From Misgurnus anguillicaudatus (Eukaryota; Chordata; Actinopteri; Cypriniformes; Cobitidae), in the NCBI RefSeq assembly GCF_027580225.2, contig NC_073354.2, positions 12,311,501 through 12,375,500 on the forward strand: 64,000 nt of DNA. The letters are read 5' to 3'. Below, piece by piece: positions 22,560-34,880 of this stretch. Below the pieces are notes generated by a model. That model searched no databases. It worked only from the letters and a program-made list of their open reading frames with translations, and was not told where the DNA came from. The position numbers and the translations under genes were made by a program. Position 1 is the first letter of the stretch, and each line of letters begins with the position of its first letter.

Positions 22560-24080
22560 TTGCATGTGCAGAAGAGAATTACTAAAAAGGCTACAGTATG
22601 TGACTCTGTGCAGAACTCGCTCTTAAAGCGACAGTAGCCCCTATTTTTCTGATAGGAAAAATTACCCAAAGAATAGTTTTCTTATAATTTGATTGAAGCC
22701 TCCTACTTATTTCTATGTAAACAGACAAAAAATAAAATATTTCAAGGATGCTTACATATTTTTACTGGAAAACATGACAAAATACTAATAAAGTAAATCA
22801 TTTTTGTAATGTTTTATACTCTACCTCAAATACTGGGTCAAATATAAAACTGACATCCGATGTTCCCTTCACGTGTGTATTAACAAGCACACTCGCCCAT
22901 ATCCATATTCTTCAAAACACTTGTTACTTGTGATCTTTCAGAAGCACATTTCACTTCAGGCCAAGAGGGAATATGAGATGAATAGCGAAGAAGCAGGAGG
23001 TTATCCACAGAGAGATGATCCAAGAGACAAAATGAGCAGATAAAAGATGAAGTTTGCCGTTCGGCATCGGGCCGCGTGTCTGCGGGCTGTATCTCGACAG
23101 AAGCGAAAGTGACAGTTTGGTCAGAAACAGTTTAGCTATCCTTAAACATGGCCGCCCGCAGGGAGACAAATCTCGCATTTTAGGTCGAAGGGACACGTTG
23201 TTGATGTTTGGAATAAATAGGCTTATAAGCGGTTTTTAGAAGGCAGTTTTGGAGACAAGATGCATGCAAGAGAAAAAAAATAACATGTAATGCCAGAATG
23301 TTCTTTATTTTATGTAAGATGTTTTTTTTTTGTAGAAAATACTAAATCACAAAAAAAGACTACTTTAGCTGGGGTTTCACAGCCAGGGTCACATTTGCAC
23401 AGCATGCTGAAGTATTGCACACAGTACAAGTATATGTGCTGCTAACCACTATTCACGGCTCCGACTGCTGTTTGGTATAAACAGTATTTATATTACAGTC
23501 TGAGCTTGTATTCATAGCCTGCGTGAATACCGACAGTGTGGTAATTCAATCTCTGCAGGTGCACTGTGGGATATGGCCTGTTGTTAAGGGAGGTCTCTGT
23601 GGTGGCGGCTGTGTTGGTATAGCGGCAGTAGTTTAATGGTGTGGAGTACATTAGCGTTGACTGATCTGTAAATATGTCTGCGTTCTACTGCCTCAGCACC
23701 CTCTGACATCCACATGGATCAAACTGCTGAAACGCTTCCCTATGCACTCAATCACTCGCTCTTTCTCTCTGCATCCACATTCTCAATTCACAATCCTATT
23801 TTTCTTGATGTGAAAAGATCATTTTGTTGGGAGCGCACAAGCGTTCTCTTTCTTAGGGATGTATTTCTGCACCATACACCTGGCTGGAAAGATATTTAGT
23901 AGTGGCATTATACATTTCTACCTTTTGTCATTGTTCTTTTCAGCTAAATTTGAATGCCTTCGGAGTGACTTCGAAAGGACTGTGACATTACAACGGGGTA
24001 AATGTGCTGAAATATGGAGAACCTTGTGGCTTTTTCTTTCCAATGTTTACTCTTCAAACGCTTCTCGTTTTCTGTTTACA
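22560..24080. other. No recognised feature
   Basis: At 22620-22660 the words TTAAAGCGACAGTAGCCCC suggest a MITE end, but the partner end is not found. The interval 22950-23220 is repeat-poor with balanced composition. No gene is supported. Confidence 0.4.
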
Positions 24081-24087
24081 CTTTTGG

Positions 24088-25085
24088 CCCTTGGGGTCTA
24101 TATGACCCCAAAATTGAAAGCATAATTGTACGAAAAATATCTATACAATAAAGCTGTGTTTTGAGAGATTTGAAGTACTTTTGTACCTGTTTACCACTAA
24201 AATCCTCAACTACAGTACACCATTGGCTTGCCTGAAATATATACAATTTTTATGAAAATTCACATAAATTATGATCGAAATTTGATTTAAATTGTTTTTA
24301 GATATTGATAAAGGTGTGAGTAGTTGAATTCAGCCATCAGTTTTTAGAAAAAAACATAAAAGAATTACAGTTTAGGAATTAAATCATTTCGACCAGGAGA
24401 TTCCCATAGAGACCCACTTATTTTATTGGATATGGACAACTGCTAAAATCATTACTTTTGTGATACATTTTGTAAATTTATGTTTATATAAACATTAGAA
24501 AGGACATTAAAAAATACATTTTATTTCAAATAGGAATTTTTATAGTTTTTGATGCATTTTGAAATGTCTGTTTTTACAAAATACCATATAAATTTGACTG
24601 AGGGTAAGTGTGTGTGTGCGCGCATGTGCGTGTGCGCGTGTGTGTTTGTGAGTGTACATGTGCGTGCATTAGGTCACACCCCTTTATGTGTTATTTTCTG
24701 CATTTGTGACTGATTTTATTTACCAAATTCCACACAAATGCGCTCTGTGGCAGTAATAACTGTGTGTGTGTGTGTGTGTATTTGTGTTTATTGCATTTGT
24801 GCACAAGTACCAGGCCTTCATTTCTGTATCAAAATTTTCTGATTTATGCTGGATTTATTGATATTTAATTTTTGATAAATGGAAAAAAATATTTTTTTTG
24901 CATTTTCCATTCACTTTCAATTGGGGTCATATTGACCCCAAGGGACAGATTAATACATTTTTTTACATGCCTTTTGTATATGTAAAGATAGATTATTTAG
25001 GAAAAGTCAGTTTTATATCTCTGAGATGACAGGAACCTTTTTTTAACCAATGACATGTGGTTTGGGGTCATACAGAGCCCAAGGA
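24088..25085. mobile_element. Inverted-repeat element with GACCCC ends
   Basis: The left end CCCTTGGGGTCTATATGACC aligns with the inverse of the right end, TCCTTGGGCTCTGTATGACC. A third inverted copy of this motif is inside at about 24920-24945. (TG)n tracts lie at 24609-24655 and 24759-24780. No TSD is certain. Confidence 0.5.
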
Positions 25086-25103
25086 CTGATTGAGGGTTAA
25101 AGG

Positions 25104-25574
25104 CAGTGGCGACCGGTGACTTCTTTTTTCGAGGGCGCCCGATGCGAAGTTCGTCACAACATGTATGTAGCCCGTCATGTGTGTGGTTCGTTATTTCAAA
25201 ATATGTATTCGGTGCGTCGAGTGATCCTGTGTGCATCACGTGTCTTGTCAAAATAAGTGCCTGCTGCAGACGCGTCTAAAGGGTTTATGATAAAAGAGAC
25301 GCTCGCGTTTGCCAGATACTCACATAATCTCATGCCTAATCAGAGTTTACTGTTAAGGGAGTGTCTTGCGTGTATTTTGTGAACGTGAGCGTCTCTTTTA
25401 TCATAAACAATTTAGACGCGTGTGCAGCAGGCACTTATTTTGACAAAACACGTGATGCACATGGTTCAGATGACGCAACAAACACATATTTTGAAAACGT
25501 GACCAATACACATGACGCGGCGAACACATATTTTGAATTTGCGCCCCTCGGATGAGCAGTCACGAGCCCCACTT
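25104..25574. mobile_element. Foldback hAT MITE with 8-bp TSD
   Basis: It begins CAGTGGCGACCGGTGAC and ends GTCACGAGCCCCACTT. The flanks gttaaagg (25096-25103) and cttaaagg (25575-25582) match at 7 of 8 positions. The arms are long inverted copies: GAGACGCTCGCG on one arm, CGTGAGCGTCTC on the other, and ATAAGTGCCTGCTGCA with TGCAGCAGGCACTTAT. No transposase. Confidence 0.8.
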
Positions 25575-25582
25575 CTTAAAGG

Positions 25583-27462
25583 ACTGTCTTTCATATTTTT
25601 TCTGTGTGTCATATTTGGCCTTGTTTTGTGTGTACAGTGAGCAGGCGGAAAAGTTGCTGTTATGTAACAGTTTTTCGTCTGAGTTTATGAACCTGGTAAA
25701 TGCTGTTTTTATTATGCTGGCTAAAGCAGACATTACTTTCATTTCGATAATGGCCTTCACCGAGTGTAATTCAGTCTGTTGGATAATGTGAAACAGCGGG
25801 GGGAACGGTCCTGGTGTACTGCAGATCTTGATTGTGGGTTTTAATAAAACTAGCAGTTATTATCCCCCGGCTCAAGCTCTTTATGCTCTTAATTACATTG
25901 TAGCATATTATACTTTTTATTATCATATTTGTGTCCTCACATTGTGTATTGGTGATCATGTGACTACTATGCTAGTCTATGCCTCTGCAAGTAGTAAACA
26001 GAGGTTGGACGACATCAATGCAAGGTTGAATCCAATGATAGCAAAAAGATAGAGTGCTGTCATCAATACATTTGATGCAAAAGCCTCTGTTTGATCTTTA
26101 ATAAGTTGGCAACGTGACATTTCTCTAATGTTTTGGTCTGCAGTTGAGCCGGTTCTCGCCTCCTTAAGTGTTTAGTCAAGTTTTAAGATGTCTTTGGCCT
26201 GCCAGTGATGTTTATTTTATAACAGAAAAATTCCCAGGTGCTTTAGCCTTTCTAGGACCCCAAGCTCATCTACAGAAGCTCACTGTAGACACACTCAAAC
26301 TGGCCTTTAAGCTCGAACAATCTCCTGTAAGAGCGCTCGTCTAATGTTTGTTGTGTGAGAGAGGGGTGAGCGGGAGTGTTGAAAAGGTTAAGATCTCATG
26401 TGATAGGAATCCTGAGTCCTCCTTCCTCTCCAACCCCTTAGTCTGCTTGCTGCACTGAGCTGTTATGGTAATTAACAGATAACCTTTAATGAGGTGTCGC
26501 CCTTGTTAGGGCCTTAATGAGGAAAATGTCACCCCGCTGTGGCATTCTAGCAAGAATGAGAACATTGCGGGGACATGTGGACGCACGATGATGTCACTAG
26601 CAGTGACAGCGGAAGTGTTGACCAAACGGTTATTGTCTAAATGTCATCTGACCACTGAAGTCAGGGTTGCTTTTATTCAAAATGCATGAATTGCCTATGA
26701 TTTTCAATCAGGAATGCAGTTGAAAAGAGTGTAAGTTAACATTTTCTTTAAGGCTTGTAGGGGTAAAGGTACACTCTTAGACTCAAGTTCATACTTGTAG
26801 TTCGTTTTTTTTGTCCGGACCAAAATAAAAACAATTTATTAAGTTCTGGCTTAGCATTCACACTGATACTTTATGGCAGACTTAAAGATAACGAAACTTA
26901 ATGGTCAGCACTCGATTGGTCGGCTTTGATGACACATTTTATGCAACAGAACTCTGAACATCCACAACAACAATGCTAAAGTAAACATTTTCATTTTCGG
27001 GTCTTTCTCAGAGCTCATGGCGGTATTTTAATTTCACTAAACATTTTAAAAACGTAAGAATTTTGGGCACTTTTTCCAGCATATGCTTGATGGACCAAAT
27101 GTTAATGAGGCAATTTTCCTCTTCGTTGCTCCACATTGCTCCTACGTTTTGTTTTTAAATACACTGCTCATCCCAATGCAAAATCAAAATGTCTTGTGAT
27201 ATCACATCCTGTTTTTGGTTCGTTGTGCTGTATCTGGTCCAAGTGCGTTCACATATCGGTCGCACCACACCAGAGTTTTTTGCAAGCGGACTGAGACCTA
27301 CTTTTCAGCGGTCTCAGTTTGCTTGTTTGGTGCTTACCAAAGTTCAGGTGGCAGCATACACATTTACTCAAATGAACCGCACCAATCGAACAGAGACCGC
27401 TGTAATCGAACCACATCACTATGAATACTATACCTTTTTCAGCACCTTTATTTTGTAAAAGT
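25583..27462. other. Mostly unrecognised; possible MITE at 26795-27435
   Basis: 26440-26560 has homeodomain-type words (GGTAATTAACAG, CTTTAATGAGG) and no repeat signature. 26795-27435 has TTTGTCCGGACC and TGGTTCGTTGTGCTGTATC, typical of a cyprinid MITE, without clear paired ends. No ORF is supportable. Confidence 0.35.
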
Positions 27463-27466
27463 TTAA

Positions 27467-27966
27467 AGAGCACCTATTGTCAGATTAACATTTGTAAATT
27501 TCCTTTGTTCTGTATGTGTGTATTAGTACATGTTAATGATATGCAAAAGGTACAAATTCCAAAGTAAACGATGACGCGAGTTATCGTCTCCAACGCAAAT
27601 CTCTTTTCTTGGACTACAACAAACACATGGATTGTAGGCAAGAGTTTAACAGTTCCTTCCGCTTCGGACTCACATCCTGTAAGTTAACTCTTGTTAGCAA
27701 CCAAATTTTTCAAACATGGCAAGGAGCGTCATGTTTTCAGATGATGTCAGAGGTATTCAGACCAATCACAACGTACAGATTAGCTGGCCAATCAGGGACA
27801 GAGCTTTTGAAATCAGTAAGTTTCAGGAAGAGAGTGAAATCTGGAGCTACAAAAATGTGAGGTATGTGAAAAATAATGTGTTTTTTAACCATAAACTACG
27901 CGAACACATTGTATTATATTAAATACACAAAATAACATTGTTTTGTAGCAATGAAATATATGCTCT
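27467..27966. mobile_element. 500-bp TTAA MITE
   Basis: The ends AGAGCACCTATTG and GAAATATATGCTCT are short inverted repeats, flanked by TTAA at 27463-27466 and 27967-27970. Confidence 0.65.
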
Positions 27967-28227
27967 TTAAGAGTCCAATATGCAGTAGCTTGCTCTGTTT
28001 ATAACCTGCATTGATAAAATCACTATAAGATTTTTGTTTTGAAATTGAAGCAAGCTCTATTTTGAAATCGTGTGACTTCCATTCTGATTTATCCCATTTT
28101 CCATCATTTTATATTTTTCATCTGATAGGTGACATGATGGATGTTTTTGTATACAAATAATACAAAATAATTCTGCATCACTCAGAGTCAAGACTTTGAA
28201 TGATGAGACACTATGATTCAGTAGGCT

Positions 28228-28312
28228 CTCTCTCTCTCTCTCTCTCACTCTCTCATCCATCCTCCCTCCCTCCCTCCCTCCATCCATCCCTCCATCTATC
28301 CATACATTCATC
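28228..28312. repeat. Compound (CT)n (CCTC)n (CCAT)n microsatellite
   Basis: A CT run grades into CCTC and then CCAT tetranucleotides. Confidence 0.95.
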
Positions 28313-29412
28313 TATCGAACCAGTTTTATTATACATTGATGCCAGTGAACTCTGACCTGTGTGTCTGTATAGTATAAAGACCCGTGACCAATAGACAAAT
28401 CACCATTTGACCTCTTTACTGTAAATGAAACTAGAAAATATCTCAGTTTAGGTCAACACACAAAAAATGTATATGTATTTTTATTATCATTTAAACGTAT
28501 TAAAAATTTCCATTTTAATTTAAAATGTAATTGTATTTGTGTATTATTAAAACATTTAATATAGAGTGTAAACGCCATGAATAGTGTAAATGAAGTGTTA
28601 GGATTTGAGCTTAGGATATAATTAAAAAACAACAACAACAGACATTAAACAAACAAAAATAAATAAATAAATAAAACAAATAAATGACATCTCAACATTA
28701 ATATTTCATCATTTTGCATATGTTTTTCTAGGATTTAAAATGTAAGAATTTCATACTCTGTCACAACCACCATTCACTTCCTGCACCATCTGGATTTCTG
28801 TGCTTATTAAGGTGATCAAAGACTATTTGCACAGTTGTTTGTCCAGTACAGTGGGGGTTAAAGGTGGTCTTCTAATTAGTCAGTTTGATTGTATCAAGTT
28901 GGGTTTGGTCACATGGTCAAGGAAGGGACAAAAAGACAATGTTGGATATGTGTTGGCTTTGTTTCTTCATTTTCCCCATCTTGCTTTGGGCTGCATTTCT
29001 TGAGGTCTTCTCTTGGTCTCTGCTTATTCTCTATGCTCTTCCTCTTTACCTGATCTCTGGGGTTCAGGCCAAAATTCCAGTTTTTAATGATGCCCCTCTT
29101 CCTCTGCTCTCTTGCTGTACATGTGTTCACTACTCTACTTACTAGGTAAAATGCAGAGGTCACATTTGGAATATGCATTGTGTACTTGACAAACATGTCA
29201 AACTTTTACTTTAACTTTCTGCTACACGTTATTTCATTCTCTGTCCTTTGATTTTTTATGTCTTGGGTAGTATTTCATACACATTGGAAACAGTTAATTA
29301 TACACATATTATATATTTTTAATGCATTTATAATGTAACTATTTTAACTGTAACCTTAAGTTAGTATTAAACCTATTCACTGATAAATCAGTTGTTTAGT
29401 TTTGATTTAATG
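28313..29412. other. No recognised feature
   Basis: AT-rich to 28750, then balanced composition. The short ORFs at 28800-29145 lack domain-like content. Confidence 0.45.
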
Positions 29413-29416
29413 TTAA

Positions 29417-29768
29417 AGGGACACTCCACTTAAAAAAAAAATAGGCTCATTTTCCAGCTCCCCTAAAGTTAAGCATTTGATTTTTACCGTTTTGGAATCC
29501 ATTCAGCTGATCTCCGGGTCTGGCGCTACCACTTTTAGCATAGCTTAGCACAATCCATTGAATCTGATTAGACCATTAGCATCACGCTAAAAAATGTTCA
29601 AAGAGTTTCGATATTTTTCCTATTTAAAACTTAACTCTTCTGTAGTTACATCGTGTACTAAGACCAACGGAAAATTAAAAGTTGCGATTTTCTAGGCCGA
29701 TATGACTAGGAGCTATACTCCCATTCCGGCGTAATAATCAAAGTCCTTTTGCATAATAAAATAAAAAT
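29417..29768. mobile_element. Half copy of the 6.6-kb palindromic TTAA MITE
   Basis: It starts AGGGACACTCC after TTAA (29413-29416) and follows the left arm of 6586-8209 closely, including GATTAGACCATTAGCATCAC. It passes without interruption through the site where the hAT element sits in the 6.7-kb copy. The right arm is absent. Confidence 0.85.
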
Positions 29769-29934
29769 CACCCTACATAAATATGTGTGTTTGTTAACCT
29801 AAAGCGTCCCTGCACAAATGCAAGGCATTGCTCTATCTGTATATCTGAAATCTCTGGAGGATGTGCGTACCTGTAAAAAGCAACCTCAGCCCTGGGGCAC
29901 AGCATAACATAAAGGGCGCGATGAGGCTCAGTAT

Positions 29935-30250
29935 CTTCTCTCAAAGATGTCCCGCAGAGGAGTCCGTGCCAGACAGACAATAAACTATAGCCTCCAGCTC
30001 TCGCTCTCTGTCTTTCTCACACAGTGTCTGGAGCATGTCGACATTGCCACAGGGGTGCCTGTGTGGGTCCTTGATGTTGGCGTGATTGAGCCTCACTCTC
30101 CTGCTGTGAGCTGGGCCCGCGCGGTAGCTTAGCCGACAGGTGCCAATTTGGAGTGAGAGAGGGCACTCGGGTGAGAAGAGGAATATGGAAGTGCTGTAGG
30201 GTGGGAAGGCAGGTAAAGATAGTAAAAAGATGAAGATTATGTATGTATGT
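29935..30250. other. GC-richer island with exon-like features, uncertain
   Basis: On the + strand a pyrimidine tract ends in CTTTCTCACACAG at 30022, a good splice acceptor shape, followed by about 100 open bases to a possible GT donor at 30123. On the minus strand a CCCTACAG acceptor shape at about 30200 is also followed by an open frame. I cannot name a product on either strand. Pyrimidine microsatellites can mimic acceptors, so this may be chance. Confidence 0.2.
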
Positions 30251-30436
30251 GTGTGTGAGAGAGAAACAGAGAGAGACCAGTCTAGGTGATAAAACCACCC
30301 ATAGGTGGGCATGAACTGTATTTGTCTTTCAAGCTATTGTGCAGTAGAGCAAAAAATCCACATGAAAGTTACATCTTAATCCTTGCACCAATCAAGAGTT
30401 TGTAATTTATTCACCACTACCATCATAACAAAATAA

Positions 30437-30525
30437 TTCGATTTGATTTACATTTATGCATTTGGCAAATGTTTTGATCAACTGCAACTTACAGTGCATT
30501 CAAGCTATACAAGTTCTGAGTACAT
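30437..30525 (-). mobile_element. SINE 3'-tail fragment
   Basis: It contains TTTACATTTATGCATTTGGC and CTTACAGTGCATTCAAGCTA, the inverse of the tail found in cyprinid tRNA-SINEs, but no tRNA-like head. Confidence 0.6.
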
Positions 30526-30603
30526 GTGCACTGTCTGAAAAAATATCAGAAAATGGTCCCTATCTGTTATTTGCGGTACCCTTCAAAAAGTCCACCTTTG
30601 CAC

Positions 30604-31122
30604 TTAAAAGTCTTGTTCTTTCTGGGTTTTTGAAGCTTTGATTTTGTTTACAGTGTGCAATATAACATGTGTTCATGTTTCAAACACAGTATTTTCCACA
30701 CACTTTACCTATCTGTATATTGCTGTTTTTACTGTCCTAAAAACGGGTTGATGTCTTCCTTGTTCTATGAAGTCCCTCCTTCAGAAATGCGTAACGAGTT
30801 CTGATTGTGTAGTTTGTTTAGTGTGGATTCGACAGCAGCTTAGCTTGATGTTAGCTTAGCTGGCGACTGATGTATTCCTGTGGGCGGAGGTTAGTCAACA
30901 AACTGTTTTACAGACGTCATTAAAGCAGGAAGTAGAGAGCTGTAGTCCAAACCGGCCGTTCGCTGTAGGCTTTGAAAGGCGAATTCTGTTAAAGAAAATA
31001 TATCGCCTGGCAGTGAACTTTGAGCTTTATTATTTTACAGCTATTATTTATGCTATTATAGCAACATTACACACTAACTACTAGGGTTTAAAAAATGGGA
31101 TCAGAAAGAATGTGACCTTTAA
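30604..31122. mobile_element. TTAA-type MITE family Y, copy 1 (uninterrupted)
   Basis: The ends TTAAAAGTCTTGTTCTTTCT and, inverted, TTTAAAGGTCACATTCTTTC match. The sequence is shared with 35787-36674 in opposite orientation, including CAATATAACATGTGTTCATG and AGTCAACAAACTGTT. Confidence 0.7.
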
Positions 31123-31204
31123 AGATTTAATATAAGTAAACTGTACTTAAATGGTACAAATTGTACCCTTTTTAAAGGGTACTGCCTTTTTTATTTTTTA
31201 AACT

Positions 31205-31460
31205 ATTGTCGCAACCTGATCTCACGAATTTCCGTGGCATAGTCACGGAATTTTTTGCTCATTTTTCCGTGACATTCTCACGGATCTCCGCATATTTCCG
31301 TGGCCCTGCCACGGACTTTATTTTCCGTGGCATTCTCACGGATTGGTTACTCAACTGTTTTGTCCTATTTTCTTACCATTTTCGCTTCGGTTTAGGGTTA
31401 GATTTACATAAAATGACATCCCTACCCAAACCCAACTCTAACCCCAATGCCAGGTGACAA
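31205..31460. repeat. Four tandem micro-hairpins (TCCGTG...CACGGA)
   Basis: Four inverted pairs lie at 31230-31250, 31266-31284, 31297-31315 and 31324-31342. Each has 6-7 bp arms around a 5-7 base loop. A telomere-like patch (CTACCCAAACCCAACTCTAA) follows at about 31421. No ORF is convincing. It is probably part of an interspersed repeat, but no other copy is in the window. Confidence 0.6.
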
Positions 31461-31559
31461 TTGATTAAAGTTTAGAAAATATAAAAGACTACATCAGAAA
31501 AAATTGTATAAACCAATACTTACAGTGACAAAGTAATGCAAGCACCAAATCTAACAAAT

Positions 31560-32288
31560 CTAAATGACTGGATTGCGCATAGAACGCTTAACGTAACAGT
31601 GTGAGGTGAAGCCAGCGCAGAGTTCGTGCGGCCATCTTGGTATACCCAACCAGCAGAGGGAGTCATTGACTTCCATTCAAAATCATGATCTAATTTCACC
31701 CGCTTTACCGCGTATCAGTCACACAAGGTTCATTTTTAGGATATGTGTACGTAAATTAATTGTTAATTCTGGTGTTATTTGCAATGTTTATGTTTAAATC
31801 GGGCAGGATAATGGATTTATAAAAAAAAACTTTAAGGTGAGTGTGCACGGTCAACGTTATTTCTCTAAATAAGTTTAGGTAACTTGTAAAGATAAAAAAT
31901 AAAAAAACAGCAAATTATTGCATGCACAAAAGGTACAAAGTATGATTATTTATTTAAGTTTCAGAATGAGCACGTTTGTGATTAATACTAAATATGCTGC
32001 GGTCTGTCTGCTGATCTGATACTGTAATAAAGATGAATGTATAATAACAGTTTAAAAAGCAAAATGCACAACTTTCAGTTGAAAACTATGTACATGCTTA
32101 GGATGTTTGCATTGTAATGTACAGGGAGACTTCAGATATAAAAACAGAAACCAGTAAAGTGATGTTTTATCATTGAAATCTGATAACGTCCATTGATTTA
32201 ATAGAATGTCTGGGTATACCAACATGGTGGCACGGTGGCTTCACAGTTGTGACGTTATAAGCAATTCAGTCATTTATATAGATCAGTG
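31560..32288. mobile_element. 0.73-kb MITE with GTATACCC inverted arms
   Basis: Left blocks AAATGACTGGATTGC, GGTGAAGCCAG and GGCCATCTTGGTATACCCA recur inverted on the right as TGGGTATACCAACATGGTGG, GGTGGCTTCAC and GCAATTCAGTCATTTA. The interior is AT-rich and non-coding. Confidence 0.75.
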
Positions 32289-32385
32289 GGCGTATCCTAT
32301 GCACGGAAATTTGGGATTTGTTGTATGCATTGCATGACTTTTTAAAAGCGTGCTATTTATATGCAATTAATAAGAATAGGTTGGA
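32289..32385. repeat. Interspersed repeat Z, copy 1
   Basis: GGGCGTATCCTATGCACGG and AAAAGCGTGCTATTTATATG match 41517-41615 at most positions. Confidence 0.6.
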
Positions 32386-33960
32386 TAATGATATTGTAAT
32401 ATACTTTAATCAAATGCTTTTGTTTCAAATCTGCTTAATCGCAGCATCAGGCCATTAAAAATACCAGTTTGTTAGCAGAATCCATTAAACACCATTGATT
32501 TTTTCAGCAAAGTGCTTCAAAGTGCACAGAAGATGTATGTAAAACGACTGTGGATCACATTCAAACATGGGTCCATTGAGAACTTGGGCATGAATACAAC
32601 CAGGAAGTGTGTTTCAGTTGCTTAATTTTTACATTTTGATTTTTTTTGCCAAAAAGCTTGCATGTACTTAGTGGGTTTTGCAGCGAAAGGCAGTCAAATT
32701 TGTTAAATAACCATAAAATGACTAAAGTGACATTTGTGAAAATAAGGCATTTCAGTTACTGCCTAATAACCTTTTCATAGCCATTAAAGTGAAATTACTG
32801 AACCTAAACATAGGTCAAACGCTCTTAATCATTATAGATACCATGCAGCCTCAATTGCTTGAAGCTTCTAATAGAAGCCGTCAGTGGGAGAATTTGATCA
32901 TAAACATTATGTTAGATATAAAAGGTCATAAACCATAATAAAAAAATAAATCGGCATAGTGATTCAAAAACATTTACATCTTGAGTACTATAACAATGGT
33001 CTCCAAACCAGACTCATTCAATGAGGTCCAAGGATAAACAACGCCTCATGGAATCATCTAAAATGAGGTTAATATGAGCAACAGTTTTATGGTGTGCGGT
33101 CAAATGTAGAATAATGTTTTCATTGTGAGAGTTTGTTATCTAATGCTCAAAGCATGGGACCAATTTACAGTACCAGGACAAAGTTTATGTTCCCATTGCA
33201 GAAAGCTAATTCATTTGCATAAATGGTCTTTAACTGCGATCTGATCTTCAGAGGGAGTTATTTAATAACATTATGAATGGCATGGTAATTACCTCATAAT
33301 TAGTATCCGGCAATGTAACACAATTACCCGACCACTTGGGTATCGAGAAATGCATAGAAGTGAATTTGTAAAACAAGAAATTATCGCATACTACACTACA
33401 ACATAACGCACAAGGTTCTTTTTAACTTCGTAAGGTTCACAAGTTGATACATTTATCTTATGAGCAGATAATCCCAAAAAGTTTCAAATGACCCTAGAAG
33501 GCTTTCCTGTCAACATTCATGCCATCACTTTTGCTCTGTTTGCGGTGTATTATCAGGAGAAATGAGCTCGCTTGATACCTTGAGATCTGTCCCCTCTAAA
33601 AATATGTGTTGCACTTCAATGTGACAGTGAAAAATGGGGCTCGCAGTGAGTATACACCAGACAACCGGCCTGCTCTGTAAACTCGAGGACTGAAATACAG
33701 CCATGGCTTTGATAACTGACACACTCTTTGTTCGAATGTCAGGAACAAGAGAATTTACTCTGGGGAAACTATAACTCACTTAAACTCATTTCAAACGGAG
33801 GGAACAAAGACTGCTATGTTTTGGTTCAAAACACATATAGTATGACCTTAATAAAAAACAAACTCAGTGGTGATTTCTTGCAGGTTCACTTTAAATAAAC
33901 CTTCCAAGTCTCAAAACAATGACCAAACTGTTTTGTTCATTTGTAACTTCAATGACAGGG
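32386..33960. other. Repeat-free stretch; possible conserved non-coding sequence
   Basis: No repeat signature or ORF of note. 33150-33330 has closely spaced TTCATTTGCATAA, GGTAATTACC and CATAATTAG words, as found in homeodomain/POU-bound enhancers. Confidence 0.3.
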
Positions 33961-33969
33961 GAAATATAC

Positions 33970-34122
33970 TGTCAAAAAAATGGTCCCAAGCTATCAGTGG
34001 AGCAGTACCCTCTAAAAAGGTCTTAATGTGTTTTTCTTTAGGTATACATTTGGTGCTCTTTGGCACCAATATGTACCTCTAAGGTATTAATATGCACCTC
34101 AGAGGTGTAGTTTAAAAAAAAA
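33970..34122. repeat. GTACC-rich repeat, further copy
   Basis: It contains GCAGTACCCTCTAAAAAGG, ATATGTACCTCTAAGG and TAGTGACAGC, words also seen at 3480-3695. Confidence 0.5.
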
Positions 34123-34127
34123 GTAGT

Positions 34128-34880
34128 GACAGCTAAGGACCCCAACAGTTTACAGTTCCAATGCAGTTTAAAATTGCAGTTTCAACGTAGTTTCAAAGGG
34201 CTCTTCATGATCCCAAACGAGGCATAAGGGTCTTATCTAGCAAAACGAATGTCATTTTCGACAAGAAAAATATGCACTTTTAAATCACAACTCCTCGTCT
34301 TGCACCAGCCGTGTGAGGCGCCAGCGCGACCTTACGTATTTATGTTAGCACGTTGATAGGTCACGCATTACATGTGTGAAACATATTTGCGGACCATTTT
34401 AAACAATAAACTGACACAAAGACATTAAAGGGACAGTAAGTAGGGTTTTAAGTGTTTTATTCATCAAAATCAATGTCTTTATTCATAATATGTCCTTGTT
34501 GGTGTCAAATGACCTCTGCCAGTGATCTGACTTTTCATTCTAAGCTTAGAATTTCTTCTCTTTACTTACATTGAACGGGTAAGTCCAAGGAGGCTTCCAT
34601 GTCATTCCGCCATACTGATAAACTATAATAGCAGAGAGGGACAAAAAGCACTATCCTACCAACGCGTTTCCACAACGCGTTTTCATTCAGAACACGTGAA
34701 CCAGCTGAAACAGACAAGGAGATCAGTGATTACATAACGGCTACCGTAGTTGGGTAGTTTGCTAGATAAAACCCTTATGCCTCGTCTGGGACCATTTAGA
34801 GGCCTTTGACGCTGCATTGAAATTGCACCTTTAAACTGCATTGAAACTATGAACTGTTAACGTCCAATAAGGTCTATTAA
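34128..34880. mobile_element. Foldback MITE with CGAGGCATAAGGGT arms
   Basis: The left arm contains ATCCCAAACGAGGCATAAGG and GTCTTATCTAGCAAA. The right arm contains TTTGCTAGATAAAACCC and CTTATGCCTCGTCTGGGA. The outer ends carry ACAGTTTACAGTTCC and, inverted, ACAGTTCATAGTTTC. A related but shorter element is at 59304-59659. Confidence 0.75.

Noticed and set aside
27189..27473. Overlapping ORFs on both strands
   Set aside because: The region looks like a MITE body (GGTTCG / GGTCC words); frames conflict and carry no domain.
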